Positions 14,446 through 22,192 of a DNA stretch of 50,110 nucleotides are shown here, piece after piece. Origin of the DNA: Verrucomicrobiaceae bacterium. Lineage in GTDB: Bacteria; Verrucomicrobiota; Verrucomicrobiia; Verrucomicrobiales; Verrucomicrobiaceae. Each line of letters opens with the position of its first letter. Within the stretch, counting starts at the first letter, position 1. The notes under the pieces are model-generated. The model was not told the DNA's origin. It worked only from the letters and a program-made list of their open reading frames with translations, and searched no databases. A program made the translations under genes and the position numbers. The stretch covers positions 1-50,110 of the forward strand of contig CANIBP010000049.1 of the NCBI GenBank assembly GCA_947466075.1, written 5' to 3'.

Positions 14446-15021
14446 TTATTTCCGGACCGGCAGAATCAATTCGTCCCCAGCTTCAATGCTCACGCCTGGC
14501 AGACTGACGGCAATGTCAATATCGACTACCGACTCGGCAGCATCAATAGTTTCGCCGACAATCACACGACCCACCAAACCGTCACCACGACGAACATCGA
14601 ATTTCATCCCCGTGGAGAGCTGCTTATCCTTGCCAGCATTGATGACAGCAAAACCCTGGTCTTTTTGCACCTCGATGACTTTTGCCACCGCTGGCATGCC
14701 GAGGAGCTGTTTTTGCAAGGCGGTCAAAGGTGCGGCGGCGCTTGGTGGTGAGAGCGTTGTGGAGGGTGTGCCGGGCATCACTGCACTCCCAGCCAGCGGC
14801 GGACCTGCAGGCGTGAGTGGCGGCATCGAAGGCTCCGGTGGCAATGAGGTGACCGTGGCGGGCTTGATGGGCATCGCTGATTCACGTGCAGACTGCTGCC
14901 TGCGCACAAGATCGAGTTCTTTACGCGCTCCTTTGGCCTCCTCCTGAGCCTCCCAAGCCAGATAACCGGTGATGGCGAGCAGAATGATCGTAAGGGCCAA
15001 GGCAAAGTGAGAAAGACGCAT
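14446..15021 (-). CDS. Inner-membrane protein with Pro-rich linker, unknown function
   Basis: 191 residues from ATG 15021 (MRLSHFALALTIILLAI), which places the transmembrane helix right at the N-terminus. After the helix come a short charged coiled-coil (EAQEEAKGARKELDLVRRQ), a Pro/Ser/Thr-rich linker (~residues 50-105) and a C-terminal beta domain (VQKDQGFAVINAGKDKQL, GMKFDVRRGDGLVGRVIV). The coil plus beta-domain layout resembles a minimal MreC-type scaffold, and the N-A-G-x-x-x-x-L-x-x-G-M-x-F-x-V-x-R-x-x pattern recurs in PVC-group envelope proteins. Function unknown. It lies 49 nt from the upstream 340-residue gene and 12 nt from tlyA. Confidence 0.7.
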   Translation of the reverse strand: MRLSHFALALTIILLAITGYLAWEAQEEAKGARKELDLVRRQQSARESAMPIKPATVTSLPPEPSMPPLTPAGPPLAGSAVMPGTPSTTLSPPSAAAPLTALQKQLLGMPAVAKVIEVQKDQGFAVINAGKDKQLSTGMKFDVRRGDGLVGRVIVGETIDAAESVVDIDIAVSLPGVSIEAGDELILPVRK

Positions 15022-15070
15022 GATGCCCACGCTAGACGCAAGCATCGCGCGGATCAACCCCGCTCATACT

Positions 15071-16093
15071 TCAGCGCAACAACCCCAGCAACTCACGCAT
15101 GCGCAGTTCAATGTTCAACAGACTAGCCTGAACTCCAGCCAGCCATTCCATGTCCGCACCATCAGGATGTTGCTGCACGAGCTTGTCAGTGGCATTCAAG
15201 GCCGCAGCGAATAGTGGCAGGCTCTGCTCCAGATCGACGACAAGAAACTGCCATTGATCCTTCCCCACCTCCGCAAACTGCCCCAGGACGTGGATAAGGT
15301 GCGCCGCCAAATCCGCCACGGTAGAAAGCAGGCGCAGCACTGCAGGTCGAGTGCGAACCTCGTCATTGAAGACCAGCAGTCCTTGGAAACGCCGCAGTTC
15401 CTTCGCCAGTGCGGCTGAGCGGGATGCAGGGTCTTTTTCCTCGCTGCTGCGTGCTTTGGCACTGGCTTTGCGCGGTGGTTCGATCGTGGGATCATTCTTC
15501 ACCGCACCAAATGGATCGCTGCCTGGCTTGCTCGGTTGGAACGGATCATCAAAACCGGGGCTATGCAGCGCATCGGTTGATTTCGACTGCTGGTTGCGCT
15601 TGCCGAGCAGGAAATGCTTCCGCCGCGCCCGATTTTGTCGCAGCAAAGCGGCCTCCTCCTCCTTGGTCAGTTGCCAGCGTGGCGAGGACACCCGCAATTG
15701 GAGATGCCAGGACTGAATGAGAATGCGCTGGTGGTCCTGATTGAACCATTCGAAGAACACCAGATTTTTCAATCCAGGCGGCACAGGCTGAGTCGGAGCA
15801 GCACCCGAAATGGACCGCCGGCGGGGCAGCTTTACGACGCGATACGAAGCCGTCATCAAGCCACTGTAACCGTGCTGAAGTGGGGCCACCGCCGCCACAT
15901 GCTCTTCATTTCCCTCAGGCAGAGGATTATGGAAATCCACCCGGCACCCGGCGATATCGCGTAAAAAATTGCCCACCAACTCGACCCGCACAGGTTGGTT
16001 TTGGCCGGCTATATGGAACACACCTATGACCAAACCGGGTACTTCGTTGGAAAAGTACCCGCCTAGGATGGACGATTCGAGGCAAATGATCAT
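15071..16093 (-). CDS. Protein of unknown function, lineage-restricted type
   Basis: 340 residues from ATG 16093. The N-terminal ~140 residues form a predicted beta-rich domain (NQPVRVELVGNFLRDIAGCRVDFHNPLPEG; VFFEWFNQDHQRILIQSWHLQLR). It is followed by a basic linker of low complexity (residues ~150-225, with Lys/Arg/Ser/Pro and repeated DPF motifs: FDDPFQPS, SDPFGAV) and a helical C-terminal half ending in MEWLAGVQASLLNIELRMRELLGLLR. No signal peptide or membrane segment, so cytoplasmic. It heads a three-gene minus-strand run with the MreC-like protein and tlyA. I do not recognise a family. DPF repeats in a disordered linker suggest a peptide-docking segment (inference). Confidence 0.75.
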   Translation of the reverse strand: MIICLESSILGGYFSNEVPGLVIGVFHIAGQNQPVRVELVGNFLRDIAGCRVDFHNPLPEGNEEHVAAVAPLQHGYSGLMTASYRVVKLPRRRSISGAAPTQPVPPGLKNLVFFEWFNQDHQRILIQSWHLQLRVSSPRWQLTKEEEAALLRQNRARRKHFLLGKRNQQSKSTDALHSPGFDDPFQPSKPGSDPFGAVKNDPTIEPPRKASAKARSSEEKDPASRSAALAKELRRFQGLLVFNDEVRTRPAVLRLLSTVADLAAHLIHVLGQFAEVGKDQWQFLVVDLEQSLPLFAAALNATDKLVQQHPDGADMEWLAGVQASLLNIELRMRELLGLLR

Positions 16094-16294
16094 TACTTGT
16101 CATATAATCTAGAAGCCGAGGCGGAGTGCAGCAAGTCCGCATCCCCATTCAAAGACAAATAAACTGCCATTTTCAGCCGCAGCTTCGTCAAAACGCAAAT
16201 TGTGTAGAACTGTGGCAAGATTGCTGCTTGTTCCACAAGTCATGTGGTGCTGGTGCCCAGTCCCCAATACCTTAACCCCCCAATAAATACACCC

Positions 16295-16540
16295 ATGAAA
16301 GACCTCGTTTATCTTAGCCGCTCCTTCGTCGAATTCGGACCCTTCGCCAAAAAGGAAATCCTCGATTTCCAGAAGCGCGGATTTCTCACTGAAACCGATT
16401 ACCTTCGCGACGAAGGTAGCGACGCCTGGCTGCACTACCAAGAGTGGCTCACCATCATCCCGATGCCCGCACCGAAGCTGGTAAAAAAGCCCGCTCCGGC
16501 TAAGGCGCCCGCCGCCAAGAAGTCGAAGAAAGCCGCCTGA
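16295..16540 (+). CDS. GYF_2-like small protein with Lys/Ala/Pro tail
   Basis: 81 residues; ATG 16295 (MKDLVYLSRSFVEFGPF) is preferred to the upstream in-frame 16244 codon, whose extension is not protein-like. The first ~55 residues fit the GYF_2 pattern of about 45-50 residues: YLSR..EFGPF..KEI..F...GFL...DYLRDEGSDAWLHYQEWL, i.e. a Gly-Pro-Phe turn, a helix, then D-Y and W-x-x-x-x-E-W. The last ~25 residues are a basic, proline/alanine-rich tail (KKPAPAKAPAAKKSKKAA) like eukaryotic H1 and bacterial histone-like tails. The tail suggests nucleic acid or acidic-partner binding. No close ribosome binding site. It stands alone before the MFS transporter. Confidence 0.75.
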   Translation: MKDLVYLSRSFVEFGPFAKKEILDFQKRGFLTETDYLRDEGSDAWLHYQEWLTIIPMPAPKLVKKPAPAKAPAAKKSKKAA

Positions 16541-16561
16541 GTTCGATCAGCTAGTCCAATC

Positions 16562-16586
16562 GGCCGGTGGTAACGCCTCACCGGCC
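16562..16586. other. Hairpin between GYF-like gene and MFS transporter
   Basis: A perfect 8-bp GC-rich stem (16562-16569 with 16579-16586) around a 9-nt loop. It starts 21 nt after the GYF-like stop and ends 13 nt before ATG 16600. With no T-tract, it may attenuate or stabilise rather than fully terminate. The alternative GTG start at 16567 of the transporter frame is inside the stem. Confidence 0.55.
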
Positions 16587-16599
16587 AACGCTGGACTCC

Positions 16600-17865
16600 A
16601 TGCTCTGCGCATGCGATGAAGCATGCGTGACCTCCGACACTACGCGTACTTTCCGCAACGAGCTATGGCGCTCGTTGCCTTCCGGTGTCATCGACACGCT
16701 GACGGCCACTTTCGGCATGCTCATTGCCGTTCGTGTGTTCCACATGGGCGATGTGGCTAAATCCATCTTCCTCAGCGCCACCAGTGGCGGCATGGTCGCA
16801 AGCCTGTTCGTTGTTCCACTCCTGCTACGTGCCAAGAGCACCATTCCACGCACGGCGGCCAAGGTGCAGATGCTCGGCGGAGCCTGCATGGCTGTTTCAG
16901 CCACTTTTCCGCATGATGCGCTGCTCTACATCGGCGGTTTGACCCTCGGCCTGTTCTGCTTGTCCATGCAGATCCCGCTGCTGACTCAAATCTATCGCAT
17001 CAACTACCCCGCCGCCGTTCGCGGGAAACTCTATGCCGTCACCGGCGTCACCCGCGCCGCCGCCGGCATGTGTTTCGGGTTTGCAGGTGGCAAACTCCTC
17101 GGCTGGGATCTCAACCATTACACCTGGCTGCTCTGGGCCTTCTCCGCCAGCGGCTTCATCTCAGGCTTTTGGACCTACGGCCTGCCTGCCACGCCTTGGG
17201 AAGCTCCAGAGAATTCCAGCACCAATCTCGGCAGCGCCTGGCGCTGGGTGCGTGAAGATCGCGATTTCCGCACCCTGCTCATCTCGTGGATGATCATGGG
17301 CATCGGCAACCTCGCCGCCTGCAGTCTCTTCGTCGAATACCTCGCCAATCCACGGCACGGCATCAATCTCCCCTCCTTCGACGTCGCATGGATCACCGGA
17401 GTCGTTCCCGTGCTCGCTCGCGTGATCTTTTCCTATCCTTGGGGCCTCGTTTATGACCGCTTTCATCTCTTCACGGTCCGTGCTGTTTTGAATGTCTTCT
17501 TCGCCGCCGGGATCTTGTGCTTCTACCTCGGTCACGGCCTCGGTTGGTGGACCTTCGGCATGGCCTTGTGGGGCATGGCCAACGCCGGTGGCAACGTCAC
17601 CTGGGCGCTCTGGGTCACCAAACTCGCCCCAAAACACGCCGTGGCCGAATACATGAGCGTTCACACCTTCCTCACCGGCATGCGCGGCCTCGTGGCGCCC
17701 TCGCTCGGTTTTGCCATGGTCAAAATCATGTCCTTCGACACCTTCGCCATCATCTGCGGTCTCTCCATCCTCTCCGCCAGCGGCTTTATCACCGTCCGCG
17801 CCCGCAGCAGCGACCCCGAAACCTCCGTCCGCCTCCGCCCCGGTGCCAAACCCGAACGCCTATGA
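16600..17865 (+). CDS. Major facilitator superfamily transporter
   Basis: 421 residues from ATG 16600; the frame opens at a GTG at 16567 inside a hairpin, which I do not use. Repeated hydrophobic segments fit about 11-12 helices (for example GVIDTLTATFGMLIAVRVF, GGMVASLFVVPLLL, TLLISWMIMGIGNLAACSLF, LNVFFAAGILCFYLG, GLVAPSLGFAMVKIM). The loop between the halves, around residues 195-220, is charged (RWVREDRDFRTL). Two-half MFS architecture; substrate cannot be read. It is translationally coupled to an omega-amidase (ATGA overlap), so an amide, nitrile or keto-acid cargo is a reasonable guess. Confidence 0.85.
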   Translation: MLCACDEACVTSDTTRTFRNELWRSLPSGVIDTLTATFGMLIAVRVFHMGDVAKSIFLSATSGGMVASLFVVPLLLRAKSTIPRTAAKVQMLGGACMAVSATFPHDALLYIGGLTLGLFCLSMQIPLLTQIYRINYPAAVRGKLYAVTGVTRAAAGMCFGFAGGKLLGWDLNHYTWLLWAFSASGFISGFWTYGLPATPWEAPENSSTNLGSAWRWVREDRDFRTLLISWMIMGIGNLAACSLFVEYLANPRHGINLPSFDVAWITGVVPVLARVIFSYPWGLVYDRFHLFTVRAVLNVFFAAGILCFYLGHGLGWWTFGMALWGMANAGGNVTWALWVTKLAPKHAVAEYMSVHTFLTGMRGLVAPSLGFAMVKIMSFDTFAIICGLSILSASGFITVRARSSDPETSVRLRPGAKPERL

Positions 17866-18629
17866 ACGTCCATCTCATCCAAATCGACTCCATCTGGGAA
17901 GATCGCCCCGCCAATCATGCCAAGGCACGCAAACTCATCGCCGAAGCGAATCCGCAGCCCGGCTCACTCATCATCTTGCCGGAAACCTTCTCCACCGGCT
18001 TCAGCATGAACCTCCCCATCACCGCCGAGCCCGAGGGCGGCCCGACTGAGCAGTTTTTGCGTGAAATCGCCGCCGAATACCAAAGCTGTGTGATCGGCGG
18101 CGTCGTAACTCAAACATCCGATGGTCTTGGTATGAACCAATCCCTCGCCATCGCTCCCGACGGCACCCTGCTTGCCCGCTACACCAAAAATCATCCCTTC
18201 AGCATGGGTGGCGAATGCGAAGCCCACGTTGCAGGCACCAGTGTCAGCATCTTCGAATGGCAGGGGCTGCGCATTGCCCCGCTCATCTGCTACGATCTCC
18301 GTTTCCCCGAACTCGCCCGCAGCGCCGTCCGCGCCGGAGCCGAAGTGCTCATCTACATCGCCGCCTGGCCGGTGAAACGCATCCAGCACTGGATCACGCT
18401 GCTGCAAGCCCGCGCCATCGAAAACCTCGCCTATGTCATCGGCGTCAACCGTTGCGGTGCCGACCCCCAGTTCACCTACACCGGCCGCAGCCTCGTCGTC
18501 GATCCGCATGGTATCATCATCGCCGATGCTGCCGAGCAAGAACGCATCATCAGCGCCCAACTCGATCCCGTCATCGTTCGCAACTGGCGCAGCCAATTCC
18601 CCGCCCTCAAAGACGCCGGTTTGATCTGA
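17862..18629 (+). CDS. Nitrilase-superfamily omega-amidase
   Basis: 255 residues; ATG 17862 overlaps the MFS stop by 4 nt. (A long open frame back to 17517 is antiparallel noise within the MFS gene.) The catalytic triad is visible: E41 in LPETFSTGFSM, K109 in RYTKNHPF and C143 in LICYDLRFPE. The TFSTGFSM and CYDLRFPE versions are typical of omega-amidase/YafV-type enzymes that hydrolyse alpha-ketoglutaramate or alpha-ketosuccinamate and help in methionine salvage and transamination clean-up. About 250 residues is the family's usual length. Cytoplasmic. Confidence 0.88.
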   Translation: MNVHLIQIDSIWEDRPANHAKARKLIAEANPQPGSLIILPETFSTGFSMNLPITAEPEGGPTEQFLREIAAEYQSCVIGGVVTQTSDGLGMNQSLAIAPDGTLLARYTKNHPFSMGGECEAHVAGTSVSIFEWQGLRIAPLICYDLRFPELARSAVRAGAEVLIYIAAWPVKRIQHWITLLQARAIENLAYVIGVNRCGADPQFTYTGRSLVVDPHGIIIADAAEQERIISAQLDPVIVRNWRSQFPALKDAGLI

Positions 18630-18632
18630 ATC

Positions 18633-18711
18633 AATGGCCGCAAAAAGGTTCAAGAAGGAACCAAAGATCAGACACTGTTTTTGTGAATTTTTGCGTCTTT
18701 TTGCGGCCATT
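18633..18711. repeat. 15-bp inverted repeat at convergent gene ends, CGCAAAAAG type
   Basis: The arms at 18633-18647 and 18697-18711 are perfect 15-bp complements containing GCCGCAAAAAG. The 49-nt interior holds a second G-C-G/A-run echo (TTTTTGCG at ~18688). It spans the whole 81-nt gap between the omega-amidase and gmk stops, and the gmk stop codon is in the right arm. The A/T runs flanking GC stems could give bidirectional termination. Confidence 0.7.
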
Positions 18712-19313
18712 CACCACAAACTCGTCCGCATCCGCCCCGCTTCAAGAATCGCATCAAAGCGCTTCGCATCGTCCTCACGCGCTCCACTCACCAGCACATA
18801 GCCATACTTGCGCCAGTGCTCCATTTCCGCCGCTGCGTTCTGCATGCGCAGTTCAAAGGCCGCCGCATCCTCGGTAGCGCGGCCTGAGAGACGATTGCGT
18901 AGCTCATCCAGGCTCGGCGGCATCACAAAGATCTCCAGCAGGCAGCGCTTCACCAGTTCATCCTCACACGCACGCACCTGCGCCGCGCCTTGCACGTCGA
19001 TGTCCATGATCACGTCTACACCGCGCTTCAGGTTTTCGAAAACATAGCTTTTTAGCGTGCCATAGAGCCGCCCATGCACGCGCGCATGTTCAAACAGCTC
19101 GCCACGCTCCACCCGCGCCAGAAAATCCTCCTCCGTGAGGAAAAAATAGTCCTTCCCATCCACTTCACCGGGCCTTGGCGCACGCGTCGTGCAGGAAACG
19201 GAGAACACCGCCTCCCCTCGATCACACACCTTGCGCGCCAGCGTCGTCTTGCCGGTGCCCGACGGCCCGGAAACGATGATCAACTGCCCCAGACGCTGTT
19301 TTGAAAACTCCAT
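18711..19313 (-). CDS. gmk: Guanylate kinase
   Basis: 200 residues from ATG 19313 (MEFSKQRLGQLIIVSGPSG); the frame extends to 19403 but only this start gives family-like length. P-loop G16-PSGTGKT at 16-23; GMP-binding segments SVSCTTRAPRPGEVDGKDYFF and the E-x-A-x-V-H-G-R-L-Y-G-T region; late lid RLSGRATEDAAAFELR. Phosphorylates GMP (and dGMP) with ATP to GDP. It is divergent from the Gfo/Idh oxidoreductase gene, with 88 nt between starts. Confidence 0.95.
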   Translation of the reverse strand: MEFSKQRLGQLIIVSGPSGTGKTTLARKVCDRGEAVFSVSCTTRAPRPGEVDGKDYFFLTEEDFLARVERGELFEHARVHGRLYGTLKSYVFENLKRGVDVIMDIDVQGAAQVRACEDELVKRCLLEIFVMPPSLDELRNRLSGRATEDAAAFELRMQNAAAEMEHWRKYGYVLVSGAREDDAKRFDAILEAGRMRTSLW

Positions 19314-19401
19314 CCTGCCGAATACCCACGCCAACACCGAGTGCAAGAGACTTGGCAAATCGCCTGTTATGTTCCACCCTGAAAATTCACCCAATCCAAC
19401 C

Positions 19402-20742
19402 ATGAACCACGCATCCTCACGTCGTCATTTCGTCAAAGCCGCCGCCGCATCGGTGGCAGCGCCTTTCATTCTTCCATCCCGCCTCTGGTCGCAATCTGCC
19501 AACGGCAAGATCCGCATGGGCTTCATCGGCCTCGGCAAGCAGATGGGCGGCCTCATCAGCAAATTCCTCCAGTATCCCGATATCGAAGTTGTCGCTGTGT
19601 GTGACGTGTATGACGTGCGCCGTGACCTTTACAAAAAGAAGGTGGACGACCACTACGCGAAGAACGGTGCCACCGCCAAGCCCTGCGAGACCACCGGCGA
19701 CTTCCGCCAGATCACCGAGCGCACCGACATCGACGCCGTGTGCATCGCCACTCCCGACCACTGGCACGCCATCATCACCAACAGCGCCCTCAGCCACGGC
19801 AAGGACGTCTATTGTGAGAAGCCCCTCACGCACAACATCCACGAGGCCGTCACCGTCGTCGAAACCGTCAAAAAGAACAACCGCGTGCTCCAGACCGGCT
19901 CCATGCAGCGCTCCAGCAAGGAGTTCCGCGTCGCCTGCGAACTCGTTCGCAACGGTGTCATCGGCAAGGTCGAACGCATCACCATTAGTATTGGCGATCC
20001 CGCCGCGCCGAACGCCTACCCCGAAGAAGCGAAGCCCGAAGGCCTCGACTGGGACATGTGGTGCGGCCCGGCCCCGCTCGTGCCCTTCAACCACGAACTC
20101 TGCCCTATCGGCGAAAGCAAAACCTTCCCGAACTGGCGCAAGACCCGCGAATTCGGCGGCGGCATGATCACCGACTGGGGCGCGCATCACATCGACATCG
20201 CCCAGTGGGGCCTCGGCATGGATGAAAACGGCCCCGTGGAGGTGAAAGCCCCCGAGAATTTCAAGACGGCAAAACGCGGCGCTCAGCTCATTTACGCCAG
20301 CGGTGCGGTGCTCACCCACGCGGAAGGCAGTCACGGCTGCACCTTCCACGGCACCGAGGGCGAGGTGAATGTCGGTCGTGGCAAATTTGCCCTCAGCCTC
20401 GGCGGCAAAGAAGTCCACGCCTTCCACAGCAAGGAGCAATCCACCGGCACTTCCGTCGATCGCGAAGTCGCCCTCGCCGAACGTGACTTCCTCAAGGACA
20501 AGAAGATCTCCCTCTACGAGAGCAAGGACCAGATCGCCGACTTCGTCGCCTGCATGAAGAGCCGCAAGCAGCCCATCTGCCACGCCGGCGTCGGAGCCAG
20601 CAGCGCCATCGCCTGCCACCTCATGAACTTCGGCTACTGGCATGGAGCCAGCTTCAAGTGGAACCCCACCGAGCACACCTTCGTGAGCGGGGGCGACGCC
20701 AAATGGCTCACCCGCGAGTATAGCGGCGACTGGAAAGTCTAA
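19402..20742 (+). CDS. Tat-exported Gfo/Idh/MocA-family oxidoreductase
   Basis: 446 residues from ATG 19402 (MNHASSRRHFVKAAAAS); the longer frame back to 19189 overlaps gmk. The N-terminus is a twin-arginine signal (S-R7-R8-H-F-V-K then a hydrophobic A-rich stretch ending SRLWSQS). The Rossmann domain starts MGFIGLGKQMGG with an acidic end of beta-2 (VAVCDVYDVRRDL); DAVCIATPDHWHA and the EKPLTHN lysine follow. The C-terminal dehydrogenase fold contains MITDWGAHHIDIAQWG, a strongly conserved DWGAHH(I/L)D signature of the secreted PVC-group subgroup. These act on sugars or inositols with a folded NAD(P) cofactor, hence Tat export. It ends with a strong terminator at 20774-20799. Confidence 0.93.
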   Translation: MNHASSRRHFVKAAAASVAAPFILPSRLWSQSANGKIRMGFIGLGKQMGGLISKFLQYPDIEVVAVCDVYDVRRDLYKKKVDDHYAKNGATAKPCETTGDFRQITERTDIDAVCIATPDHWHAIITNSALSHGKDVYCEKPLTHNIHEAVTVVETVKKNNRVLQTGSMQRSSKEFRVACELVRNGVIGKVERITISIGDPAAPNAYPEEAKPEGLDWDMWCGPAPLVPFNHELCPIGESKTFPNWRKTREFGGGMITDWGAHHIDIAQWGLGMDENGPVEVKAPENFKTAKRGAQLIYASGAVLTHAEGSHGCTFHGTEGEVNVGRGKFALSLGGKEVHAFHSKEQSTGTSVDREVALAERDFLKDKKISLYESKDQIADFVACMKSRKQPICHAGVGASSAIACHLMNFGYWHGASFKWNPTEHTFVSGGDAKWLTREYSGDWKV

Positions 20743-20773
20743 AGTAATCCCGAACTTCAGTTCGTTCTTCAAG

Positions 20774-20799
20774 GCGGCCTCGCAAGAGGCCGCTTTTTT
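20774..20799 (+). terminator. Intrinsic terminator after the Gfo/Idh gene
   Basis: A perfect 8-bp stem (20774-20781 with 20786-20793) with a GCAA tetraloop, followed by six T residues at 20794-20799. 31 nt after the stop. Confidence 0.93.
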
Positions 20800-20831
20800 C
20801 TGGCCGCAAGACCGCCTCTTCCCCCATCCCC

Positions 20832-22163
20832 ATGAAACTCCTCGCACTCATTCTACTGCTCACCGTTTCCTGCGTGCAAGGGCAGCCGGTGCCGCACATC
20901 TTGCTGCGTGAGGCCTTGCAGTTTGAAAACATCGGCGACAGCGGGCGCGTGCCGGGAACCTTGCGACTGCTGCAACAACATCTGCCGAACGCCGAGGTCA
21001 CGCTCTGGCCCTGGCACCTGCATGAGCGCGAGCGCCAGTTGCTCCAGCGCACCTTCCCGAAACTGCGCATCGTCGAAGGCGAGGTGGATGAAAAAGGCCA
21101 CGCCTCCACCCCCGACCTCGCGCAGGCATGGACTGACGCGAACATTTTCATCTGCCCATCGAAAAGCGCCTCCCACTATCGCACTTGGGCGGCCACGGGA
21201 CGGCCGTATGGTCTCTTTGGCTCCGCCTTCGATTCCATCAGCGACCGCCGCACACGCCCGGATGGCGACACGCTCGACGAATTACGCACTGCCATCGAGC
21301 GCCTGCCAGCAGACAGCTTTGATCGCAAATTCGGCTCCCGCGCCCTGTATGAGCAGGCCGCCTTCATCTTCTGCCGCGACACGCTTTCACTCAGCTATCT
21401 CCGTGCGCAAAAGTTGCAGACACCCGTGCTGGAATTCGGCCCCGAGGGTGCCTTCGCCATCGCCGTGCGCGATGATGCGCGCGCGGAACGCTGGCTGCGG
21501 CGCATCGGCGTGGGAGATGGCGGCTTCATCTGCGTCGTTCCCCGTCTGCGCTACACGCCCTACTACCGCGTGAACCATCTGCCGCGCGAAGAATCGGACT
21601 ACGCCATCGATGCCATCAATGCGCAGCACGCCGACCGTGATCACGCACCGCTGCGTGAACTCATCACGCTCTGGGTCCGCAAGACTGGCAAGAAGGTCAT
21701 CCTTTGTCCGGAGATGACTTACGAGATCGAGGTGGCGCGAGAGCACCTGCTCGATCCGCTGCCCGCTGACGTGAAGCAGAACGTCATCTGGCGGGATTCG
21801 TTTTGGTTCGCCGACGAAGCCTGCGCCGTGTATGCGCGTGCCGTCGCCGTCATCAGCGCCGAATGTCACTCCCCCATCCTCGCACTCGCCAATGGCACGC
21901 CCGCCTTCTACGTCCGCAACCCCGTGGACACGGTGAAGGGCGAAATGTTCCGCGACATCGGCCTCGGCGACTGGGTCTTCGAAAGCGGCCACACCAACGG
22001 CCAGGAACTCTGGAAAACGCTCCAGCCACTGCACGACGACCGACCCGGTGCTCTAACCCGCGTGCAGACCGCCATGAGCAAAGTCACCGATCTCCAGCAA
22101 CGCATGGCACAAGCCATCGCCGACGCTATCGCTGCACCAGCAAAGAGCAATCCGGCCAAATAG
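20832..22163 (+). CDS. Polysaccharide pyruvyl transferase-like exported protein
   Basis: 443 residues. The N-terminus MKLLALILLLTVSCVQGQPVPH is a signal sequence; C14 follows T-V-S, a poor lipobox, while cleavage after VQG is also possible. The two-domain body has GPEGAFAI, then FICVVPRLRYTPYYR and later KKVILCPEMTYEIEVARE, AVISAECHSPILALANGTPAFYVRNP. The HSPILALANGTPAFYV part is the PS_pyruv_trans/GT-B-like nucleotide-sugar-binding pattern (normally H-x-x-I-x-A...G-x-P-x-x). Pyruvyl transferases add ketal pyruvate to polysaccharide and are normally cytoplasmic, so the secretion signal is odd. The assignment is by pattern; the donor and acceptor are unknown. No partner glycosyltransferases are adjacent. 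Confidence 0.6.
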   Translation: MKLLALILLLTVSCVQGQPVPHILLREALQFENIGDSGRVPGTLRLLQQHLPNAEVTLWPWHLHERERQLLQRTFPKLRIVEGEVDEKGHASTPDLAQAWTDANIFICPSKSASHYRTWAATGRPYGLFGSAFDSISDRRTRPDGDTLDELRTAIERLPADSFDRKFGSRALYEQAAFIFCRDTLSLSYLRAQKLQTPVLEFGPEGAFAIAVRDDARAERWLRRIGVGDGGFICVVPRLRYTPYYRVNHLPREESDYAIDAINAQHADRDHAPLRELITLWVRKTGKKVILCPEMTYEIEVAREHLLDPLPADVKQNVIWRDSFWFADEACAVYARAVAVISAECHSPILALANGTPAFYVRNPVDTVKGEMFRDIGLGDWVFESGHTNGQELWKTLQPLHDDRPGALTRVQTAMSKVTDLQQRMAQAIADAIAAPAKSNPAK

Positions 22164-22192
22164 CGGAAGGGTCTTTTCGAGCCCCTGCTTTT

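Noticed and set aside
17517..17861. In-frame extension upstream of the omega-amidase start
   Set aside because: It overlaps the end of the MFS gene, and the amidase family begins at MNVHLIQID (ATG 17862), with a 4-nt overlap to the transporter.
19417..20847. 476-codon minus-strand frame opposite the Gfo/Idh gene
   Set aside because: Shadow of a Tat-exported oxidoreductase with conserved motifs on the plus strand.
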